NCBI GenBank assembly: GCA_017989575.1
Contig: JAGNPP010000147.1
Location: forward strand, 1 to 6,696
DNA: 6,696 nt
DNA from: Chryseobacterium sp.
Lineage (GTDB): Bacteria; Bacteroidota; Bacteroidia; Flavobacteriales; Weeksellaceae
Reading direction: 5' to 3'
Every line of letters starts with the position of its first letter. The stretch's first letter is position 1. The notes beneath the pieces are model-generated. The model was not told the origin of the DNA, ran no database searches, and saw only the letters and a list, made by a program, of their open reading frames with translations. Shown here one piece after another: positions 1-4,886 of the stretch. The translations under genes were made by a program, and so were the position numbers.

Positions 1-433
1 CCCAATGTTCTGTGTAATTGAAGCTGAGAACTTTTGAGTTTTTAATGGCGAAAATCAATCCTTCCAAGTTATGCAATCCAGATGCTTGTCTTTTCTCGAA
101 TATCATTATTTCGGAATTATTTTCGGCTTGTTTGTAAGCATTTACTAAAAGAAGATTGTCAAAAATAGTCTGCGAATTCTCGGAAAAACTATCGTTGATA
201 ATTTGATAAGTCATCGTGGAGCGTTTGAATTTGATTTCAATCCCTAATTCCAAAAGCAAATCCATATCTCTATTGAAAGTTTTTTGACTAGAAGCCAAAT
301 CTTTTGAAAAACTTTCTTTGTGATACAATTCCTCAAGATGTTTTAGAATTTCTTTGAAGTTTGCACCTTTCGGTTTGCTTTTCAGAAAATTGGCGATGCT
401 CATTAATCTGAAGTTTTTGTCTAGGATTGCCAT
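1..433 (-). CDS. WYL-domain helix-turn-helix transcriptional regulator, C-terminus beyond the window
   Basis: This is the first 144 codons of a gene read leftwards from an ATG at 433-431 (protein starts MAILDKNFRL) and still open at the left edge. Residues about 23-79 form a DeoR-like winged-helix region: a helix around GANFKEILKHLEE, then SQKTFNRDMDLLLELGIEI, where the residues around KTFNRDMDLL fit a recognition helix. From about residue 118 (SGLHNLEGLIFAIKNSKVLSFNY) it matches the start of the WYL domain as seen in Bacteroidota regulators, where the tract usually reads like NLxxLxxAIKNxxxIxFxYxxxW. Family members are usually about 300-340 residues, so well over half lies outside. WYL proteins act as transcription factors that bind ligands or nucleic acid through the WYL domain, and some control defence or DNA-damage genes; the target here cannot be read. 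Met11 is an alternative start. It sits 91 bp behind the 68-residue gene and has a possible promoter of its own. Confidence 0.82.
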   Translation of the reverse strand, partial: MAILDKNFRLMSIANFLKSKPKGANFKEILKHLEELYHKESFSKDLASSQKTFNRDMDLLLELGIEIKFKRSTMTYQIINDSFSENSQTIFDNLLLVNAYKQAENNSEIMIFEKRQASGLHNLEGLIFAIKNSKVLSFNYTEHW

Positions 434-479
434 TTTAGAAATTAAAGGTTAAAAGATTCTGCATTCTAAGTTAATAGTG

Positions 480-487
480 CAAAAGTA
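480..487 (-). promoter_or_regulatory. Possible -7 promoter element for the WYL regulator
   Basis: Read on the minus strand the sequence is TACTTTTG, an exact match to the Bacteroidota -7 consensus TAnnTTTG. It lies 46 bp before the ATG of the WYL gene. I find no TTTG element at the normal distance upstream (about 17-23 bp), so the call rests on one half of a promoter and is tentative. Confidence 0.35.
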
Positions 488-524
488 GTAAATATACAAA
501 TTATGACTTTTTAAAATTCGGTTA

Positions 525-731
525 TTAAGAAGTGAGTTTTTTCAATCGTTCTTTTACTCGTTTTAAAATTTCTTCGTCAGAATCATTATGAATATCTCTT
601 ATGATAAATTCTTTGTTTTTATCAAATTGATTAATGTCTAGATTGAAAATAATCTGCCCAAATCTTTGGCTTGGGTTTTCGGTTGCGTATTTTGAAATGA
701 TGTCGAGGATTTCTTTTTGGGTTTTGTTCAT
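525..731 (-). CDS. Conserved small hypothetical protein, 68 residues
   Basis: The ATG at 731-729 lies only 15 bp after the stop of the 415-residue nuclease-family gene, so the two are probably co-transcribed. The protein has no signal peptide or membrane segment. It begins with an amphipathic helix (about 3-17), then PSQRFGQIIFNLDINQF (20-36), then RDIHNDSDEEILKRVKERL (45-63). From memory, small proteins with this pattern (a helix, an RFGQ-x2-FNL motif, then RDIYNDSD followed by a charged helix) occur in many bacteria and have no assigned function; I could not check this. The arrangement of conserved polar patches suggests a real folded protein, not a chance reading frame. The charged C-terminal helix could mediate protein or nucleic-acid contacts, but that is a guess. 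It could be an accessory partner of the upstream nuclease or an unrelated passenger. Confidence 0.72.
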   Translation of the reverse strand: MNKTQKEILDIISKYATENPSQRFGQIIFNLDINQFDKNKEFIIRDIHNDSDEEILKRVKERLKKLTS

Positions 732-746
732 AAATTAAACATTTTT

Positions 747-1994
747 TTAATTAAAAAGAGTTCCTACTGTATTTTTAATTTTTAAAACACTCTCAACCAA
801 TTCCTTATAAACTTCTTCATTATTTGTTTCTGGATAATAATATTTATCTACCTCAATCCCAATTGTGAATTTCTCTGATTTTCCAATTGTCCATCCATCA
901 CTTTTAAGATTATAACTCGCAAATTCATTTTTAAGAGTGTTTTTTATATCATCAAAAATACTATCATTATTATGTCTATCATTTCTTTTTTCTCCTTGAC
1001 CTATCATACAGAAAAAATAATAATTATTCCCTAATTCGAAATTAATTCCTAGTTCATAAATTTTGTTTTCAATTTCAAAATCTTTAAGTTTCAGAAAAAA
1101 CTCATCGTATCTTATTGCTTTTTCCTTTCCAATATTTAAAGGATTAATACCTGATTCAATAAATAATTTTATGACATTATCTCTTTGCTTGTCGATTAAA
1201 AGTTGTAATGCTTTATCGAAATTTTCTTTTACAAGTTTGGCAGATTCAAAATTTTTCGCATTATTTGAAATGATTTCTACAATATCTTTTTCCATTTCTT
1301 TATTAGTTGTTTGATGAGTTAGTTTTTTTATTAGGTTAATGTATTGACCAATAGTTTCTCGTAGAATTGGAAGATTTACAGCTTCTTTTTTGCACAATTC
1401 TAGCCATTCAATAATATGTTTTTTATATGAAATCGGATACACTTTTCCAACTTCTTTATCTAATGTTGCAGATTGTTTTCCGTCCAATGTCAAAAATAAC
1501 AAATGACATTTTTTAAATCTTTTTCCATAATTATCATATCGAAGCAATTGATTCTCTTGTTCGCGAGCATCGATTTTATTTTCGATACAAATCAAATTTC
1601 CATCATAATCTTCAATAACAACATCAATTCTTCCTCCTTCAGTTTCTTCTTTTATTCCAATATACTTTTCTATATGAATGGTTGATTTTTCAAAATTTAA
1701 GTTTATTTTATCTTCATCAGGTAATAGGATTTCAATATTTTCATCACTAATTGCAACTTTATTCAAATATTCAATGAATAATTTCAGAAACATATCTCCT
1801 TGTAAATGAGAACCTTTCGGATTTAAAAGTTCTGCTAAAAACTTAGAATGCGTTTTTACTTCCTTTCGTTCCATACCAAGGATTCCAAAAATATTAAAAT
1901 CTTCTCCCGTATTTTGTTTTACAATTTTATAAGCTTCATTAATTGTATTCACTTGACTAAGCAATTGTTTTACCGATTCTTTTTTATATTCCAT
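747..1994 (-). CDS. PD-(D/E)XK nuclease-family protein (PDDEXK_4-like), 415 residues
   Basis: The N-terminus carries a block typical of the PDDEXK_4 group: NIFGILGMERKEVKTHS at 34-50, followed by a LLNPKGSHLQGDMFLKLF stretch (56-73). The nuclease core follows. D124 lies in GGRIDVVI, and E138 and K140 lie in LICIENK, giving the D-x13-ExK arrangement of the catalytic site. E45 could be an extra acidic ligand. Q149 and Y153 (QLLRY) resemble the QxxxY motif of RecB-like nucleases. The strand HLLFLTLDG (164-172) continues the fold. The C-terminal half (about 200-415) is helical, then beta-rich, and I do not recognise it. All core residues are present, so metal-dependent DNA cleavage is plausible; the target is unknown. 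Related proteins are often found alone, and sometimes in restriction or defence islands. The ATG at 1994-1992 fits a promoter just upstream, and the 68-residue gene follows after 15 bp. No methyltransferase is adjacent, which argues against an ordinary restriction-modification pair. Confidence 0.85.
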   Translation of the reverse strand: MEYKKESVKQLLSQVNTINEAYKIVKQNTGEDFNIFGILGMERKEVKTHSKFLAELLNPKGSHLQGDMFLKLFIEYLNKVAISDENIEILLPDEDKINLNFEKSTIHIEKYIGIKEETEGGRIDVVIEDYDGNLICIENKIDAREQENQLLRYDNYGKRFKKCHLLFLTLDGKQSATLDKEVGKVYPISYKKHIIEWLELCKKEAVNLPILRETIGQYINLIKKLTHQTTNKEMEKDIVEIISNNAKNFESAKLVKENFDKALQLLIDKQRDNVIKLFIESGINPLNIGKEKAIRYDEFFLKLKDFEIENKIYELGINFELGNNYYFFCMIGQGEKRNDRHNNDSIFDDIKNTLKNEFASYNLKSDGWTIGKSEKFTIGIEVDKYYYPETNNEEVYKELVESVLKIKNTVGTLFN

Positions 1995-2010
1995 AGTTTA
2001 TTAATTTTCT

Positions 2011-2040
2011 CAAATATATTAAAAGTTAATAGTTTTCAAA
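2011..2040 (-). promoter_or_regulatory. Bacteroidota-type promoter for the nuclease-family gene
   Basis: On the minus strand TTTG at 2040-2037 is followed after 18 bp by TATATTTG at 2018-2011, which matches the -33 TTTG and -7 TAnnTTTG consensus of Bacteroidota with acceptable spacing. The ATG of the nuclease-family gene is 16 bp beyond the -7 element, implying a very short leader of around ten bases. The -33 element overlaps the stop codon of the LOG-family gene, so the nuclease gene can be transcribed independently of the genes before it. Confidence 0.65.
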
Positions 2041-2582
2041 GCTTACAAAAATCAACAATAATCTCAAAAAGCTTTTCCGGATTTTGTTCAATCACAATTT
2101 TTTCCAATTTCTCTTCTTTCGTATAACCAAATTTTTTCATGGTTTCATATTGCAAAACAAGTCCTTCAAAGAAATTCTGAGAATTCAATATTCCTACAAA
2201 TTTGTGATTTTGCTGAACCGATTTCAAACAATGCGCTTCCGTAATTTCATCCAAAGTCCCAATTCCGCCGGGAAATGCGATAATGACATCAGATGATTCC
2301 ATCATTTTCATTTTTCTTTCAGACATTGTTTTAGTAAAAACTAAATCTAATTTTGATTGCAATTTTTTTTCATTTTTAATGAAATGTTCGGGTCTAATTC
2401 CAACGATTTTTCGTCCATTTTTTTCGGAATATGTCGGCAACCAATCCCATTGTTCCAAAATCACTTCCACCAAAAACCAAATCAAAACCTTTCTTGGAAA
2501 CCAGCTCACAAAAAAGGATAATGTCGTTTTTTATTTCTATTGAAACGCCAATCTTGCTGCCACAAAAAATACTTATTTTCAT
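2036..2582 (-). pseudogene. LOG-family nucleotide 5'-monophosphate phosphoribohydrolase, interrupted by a frameshift
   Basis: Two reading frames join into one LOG-family (lysine-decarboxylase-like Rossmann) protein of about 181 residues, the usual size. The first frame starts at the ATG at 2582-2580 (MKISIFCGSK) and gives the nucleotide-binding N-terminus with VFGGSDFGTMGLVADIFRK (36-54). The second gives NGRKIVGIRPEHF, then MSERKMKM (joined positions about 86-93) and the signature PGGIGTLDE (about 104-112), with the Arg/Lys and Glu that the family uses for catalysis. The switch falls in seven T (plus strand) at 2418-2424; six would restore DIFRKNGRKIVG exactly. Family enzymes cleave the base from nucleoside monophosphates such as AMP or cytokinin nucleotides to give ribose 5-phosphate. 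The glycine loop reads GGSDFG, where many relatives have GGGxxG. As sequenced, translation stops 8 residues after the break and the enzyme is lost. No other damage is visible, so a recent mutation or a homopolymer sequencing error is likely. The gene starts 14 bp after the 142-residue gene. Confidence 0.88.
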
Positions 2583-2596
2583 ATATACTTTCTTAA

Positions 2597-3025
2597 TTAA
2601 AGAATCTTTGAGAAAATTTGAAATTCAGTTTCTTCGGTGATTTTGAAAATTTTATTCATAATTGTTATCGGAAATTTGGATTTGTGAGAATATCTGTGGT
2701 TTTCCTGCTCACTATCATTTGGTTCGGAAATCTCAATTAGTTTTTTACTTTGAAGCGAGATAAACTTATCCAGATTTTCCAAAACTTCAAACTTGGAAAC
2801 ATCCAAACTATTGGCGATATCTTCAATTTGACAGTTTTTGTATTCAGCATTATTGATGATAATCGAAAGCAGAAATATAGCTTCCAAATCAGCAATTCCA
2901 AATATTTTTGAGATTGCTTTCAGTTCAGGTTCAAAATCGGCTTTACATTGCTCAATGGTTTTATAAGTCAACCGAGAAGTTTGTTTGTAAATGTTATTAA
3001 TGTGTTCCAGAATTTCTTTATTCAT
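2597..3025 (-). CDS. Hypothetical protein with winged-helix-like region, 142 residues; possibly an orphan N-terminal domain of an AAA ATPase
   Basis: The ATG at 3025-3023 opens a soluble, mainly helical protein. A helical hairpin (about 1-60) is followed by a helix-turn-helix-like stretch, CQIEDIANSLDVSKFEVLENLDKFISLQSKKLIEIS (65-100), which has the pattern of a winged helix: helix, turn at LDVS, recognition helix, then a short beta wing ending in a charged tract (EPNDSEQENHRYSHKS). The end, FPITIMNKIFKITEETEF (118-135), looks like the linker that in some bacterial ATPases precedes the AAA module. In such proteins the ATPase domain would follow, but here the frame stops at 2597 and the LOG gene starts 14 bp later, so no ATPase is present. 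It could be a natural stand-alone regulator, or the remnant of a longer gene. The family resemblance is an impression from pattern only. It leads the leftward operon and faces the permease across a 142-bp region. Confidence 0.68.
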   Translation of the reverse strand: MNKEILEHINNIYKQTSRLTYKTIEQCKADFEPELKAISKIFGIADLEAIFLLSIIINNAEYKNCQIEDIANSLDVSKFEVLENLDKFISLQSKKLIEISEPNDSEQENHRYSHKSKFPITIMNKIFKITEETEFQIFSKIL

Positions 3026-3046
3026 AATTTTATATTTAATTTTTCA

Positions 3047-3054
3047 CAAACCTA
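3047..3054 (-). promoter_or_regulatory. Possible -7 promoter element for the leftward operon
   Basis: Read on the minus strand this is TAGGTTTG, matching the TAnnTTTG consensus, 21 bp before the ATG of the 142-residue gene. The nearest upstream TTTG (3072-3069) is only 14 bp away, shorter than the usual 17-23, so the -33 half is weak or the spacing unusual. That TTTG lies in the 8-bp tandem repeat at 3060-3075. Confidence 0.4.
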
Positions 3055-3059
3055 AAACA

Positions 3060-3075
3060 CCAAACCGCCAAACCG
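3060..3075. repeat. Perfect tandem duplication of CCAAACCG
   Basis: Two adjacent exact copies of the 8-mer CCAAACCG lie between the two divergent genes. The repeat falls where the upstream half of the leftward promoter would be. It could be a direct-repeat operator for a response regulator or other activator, or merely a replication-slippage product. Two copies are too few to decide from sequence alone. Confidence 0.45.
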
Positions 3076-3110
3076 TGTCCTTATCAAAAATTCTTTTTGT
3101 TTAACACTTT

Positions 3111-3143
3111 TTTAACAGAAACATCAAAATTTCATTATATTTG
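3111..3143 (+). promoter_or_regulatory. Promoter for the amino acid permease (and probably the kinase)
   Basis: TATATTTG at 3136-3143 is an exact -7 element (TAnnTTTG). At the expected -33 distance there is only a T-rich TTTA (3111-3114, 21 bp spacer), not TTTG, so the upstream half is imperfect; the nearest real TTTG (3096-3099) is too far. Transcription would start near 3150, leaving about 18 bases before the TTG start at 3168, which fits that start. The next gene, the kinase, has no promoter that I can see in its 27-bp gap. Confidence 0.6.
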
Positions 3144-3167
3144 TTTCTTGCACTAAAATTTTAAGCT

Positions 3168-4859
3168 TTGATAAACTCACTTTTCAGAAGAAAACACTAC
3201 ACAGGAAATGCAGATTCCGGACAGCTCAACAGAGTTTTGGGAACTTGGGACATCGTATTTTTTGGAATTGCAGCCATCATTGGAGCTGGAAGTTTCAGCA
3301 GTTTGGGAGAAGCCATTTTCCGTGGCGGTCCGGGCGTGATAGTTTTATATCTGATTTGTGGTTTTGCCTGTGCTTTCACTGCACTTTGTTATGCAGAATT
3401 TGCGAGTAGAATTCCCACCGCAGGAAGTGCTTACACTTATGCCTACGCTAGCTTTGGAGAAATGATTGCATGGATTATTGGTTGGGCTTTGATTATGGAA
3501 TATTCTTTCGGGAACATTTATGTCGCTTTCTCTTGGTCAGATTATTTCACAAGTTTTATGGAGAGAATCGGGGTTCATATTCCAGATTATTTCACCTGCA
3601 GTTATACCGAAGCTAAAAAAGCTTTTCTCAATAATTCTAATAATGGAGAATTGATAAACGCTTGGAAATCCGCTCCAGTCATCGGTGGTTTGAAGATTAT
3701 TCTTGATATTCCGGCATTGGTTATCAATGGATTGATTACTTGGCTTTGCTATCAGGGCATCAAGGAGAGCAAGAACTTCAATAACTTTTTTGTAATTTTA
3801 AAATTATTCGTCATTCTCTTAGTTATCGCAGTTGGAATTGGATTTGTGAACACAGGAAATTGGTTTCCAACAAGTTCCGTTACTTCAGAACCGTCCTTTA
3901 TGCCAAATGGATTTGCTGGGGTAATGTCAGCAGTTTCGGGCGTTTTCTTTGCTTACATTGGGTTTGATGCGATTTCTGTTTTGTCCGAAGAAACTAAAAA
4001 TCCACAACGCGATTTGCCACGAGGAATGTTGATTTCTCTCGGACTTTGCACCGTGATTTATATTATTTTGACATTGGTTTTGACTGGTTTGGTTGATTAT
4101 AAAAAGTTTGACGGAATCGGAGACCCGCTGTCATTCGTTTTCGATGCTTCCAATCTCAATATGCCTTGGATGGAATTCATTGTTTCATTGATAGCAATTG
4201 TGGCAATTACAACTGTGCTTTTGGTTTTTCAAATGGGACAACCGAGAATCTGGATGGCAATGTCTAGAGACGGACTTTTACCAAAGAAATTTCAGGAAGT
4301 TCATCCGACTAAAAAAATCCCTTCTTTTGCAACCATTATTACAGGAATTGTAGTAGGTGTTCCCATCTTGTTTACAGACAAATCTTTCATTCTGGATTTT
4401 ACGAGTATCGGAACTATTTTCGCTTTCGTTTTGGTTTGTGGTGGGGTTTTGCTACTCCCAAACAAGGAAAAAGTGAAAGGCAGATTCCATTTACCTTACA
4501 TCAATGGGAAATTGATTTTTCCTTTGATCTTCATTGGCGGATTAATCTTTTTCTATTTCTATCAACCAGAATTTTTTCATAGCTTAACAAATTTCAGTGA
4601 TCCGAATGAGGGCGAATTCCGATTGGCAATTACAGTTTACATTATCTTTAATCTTGCACTTTGTGTTTTGACATTCCTCAAAAATTTATCATTGATACCA
4701 TTAATTGGATTGAGTTCCTGCCTGTATCTATTGACAGGAATGAGCCACGACAATTGGTTTTGGTTTGGACTATGGTTTGCTATAGGCTTGATAATTTACT
4801 TCCTTTATGGATATAAAAACAGCAAATTAAACAAAGAAATTAAAACTATAGATTCTTAA
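3168..4859 (+). CDS. APC-superfamily amino acid permease (cationic amino acid transporter-like), 563 residues
   Basis: This is an inner-membrane amino acid transporter of the APC family with about 12-14 membrane segments. TM1 (about 28-50) holds GIAAIIGAGSF, the unwound substrate-binding stretch of the family. TM2 ends in CYAEFASRIPTAGSAYTY (74-91), a strong family signature. TM6 holds AYIGFDAISVL (262-272), and the loop after it reads SEETKNPQRDLPRG (273-286), typical of cationic amino acid transporter-type permeases. TM8 is followed by GQPRIWMAMSRDGLLP (367-382). The hydrophilic segment at about 120-168, between TM3 and TM4, is long, as in Bacteroidota homologues. Substrate cannot be fixed from sequence; cationic or broad amino acid uptake by proton coupling is most likely. 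The start is TTG: an in-frame stop lies two codons before it, no ATG fits near the N-terminus, and the first in-frame internal Met would delete TM1 and TM2. The histidine kinase follows after 27 bp, so the two probably share a transcript. Confidence 0.9.
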   Translation: MINSLFRRKHYTGNADSGQLNRVLGTWDIVFFGIAAIIGAGSFSSLGEAIFRGGPGVIVLYLICGFACAFTALCYAEFASRIPTAGSAYTYAYASFGEMIAWIIGWALIMEYSFGNIYVAFSWSDYFTSFMERIGVHIPDYFTCSYTEAKKAFLNNSNNGELINAWKSAPVIGGLKIILDIPALVINGLITWLCYQGIKESKNFNNFFVILKLFVILLVIAVGIGFVNTGNWFPTSSVTSEPSFMPNGFAGVMSAVSGVFFAYIGFDAISVLSEETKNPQRDLPRGMLISLGLCTVIYIILTLVLTGLVDYKKFDGIGDPLSFVFDASNLNMPWMEFIVSLIAIVAITTVLLVFQMGQPRIWMAMSRDGLLPKKFQEVHPTKKIPSFATIITGIVVGVPILFTDKSFILDFTSIGTIFAFVLVCGGVLLLPNKEKVKGRFHLPYINGKLIFPLIFIGGLIFFYFYQPEFFHSLTNFSDPNEGEFRLAITVYIIFNLALCVLTFLKNLSLIPLIGLSSCLYLLTGMSHDNWFWFGLWFAIGLIIYFLYGYKNSKLNKEIKTIDS

Positions 4860-4886
4860 TAATCCTTAGTTTTCGAATTAATCGTA

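Noticed and set aside
747..1994. Type II restriction-modification system
   Set aside because: No methyltransferase motifs are found in the neighbouring genes; only a nuclease-family protein and a small protein are present.
1063..2126. Plus-strand open frames of 60-92 residues (1063-1314, 1503-1685, 1848-2126)
   Set aside because: They are Phe/Ser/Ile-rich antisense shadows of the minus-strand nuclease and LOG genes, with no motif or promoter of their own.
2415..2430. Programmed -1 ribosomal frameshift at A-AAA-AAA
   Set aside because: The heptamer is slippery, but the -1 frame leads to an unrelated short tail; the LOG frame is +1 from the upstream frame.
2036..2509. Separate 157-residue gene starting at the Met codon at 2509-2507
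   Set aside because: Its first 30 residues are the wrong frame of the LOG gene's N-terminal half and match nothing expected; the rest is the C-terminal part of the frameshifted LOG gene.
2084..2640. Plus-strand open frames opposite the LOG gene (2084-2296, 2283-2543, 2431-2640)
   Set aside because: They are antisense to a sequence with clear LOG motifs, and their compositions are typical of shadow frames.
3197..3379. Minus-strand open frame of 60 residues
   Set aside because: It is antisense to the signature-rich N-terminus of the permease.
4860..4886. Terminator or separate promoter between permease and kinase
   Set aside because: The 27-bp gap has no GC-rich hairpin with a T run and no TAnnTTTG element.
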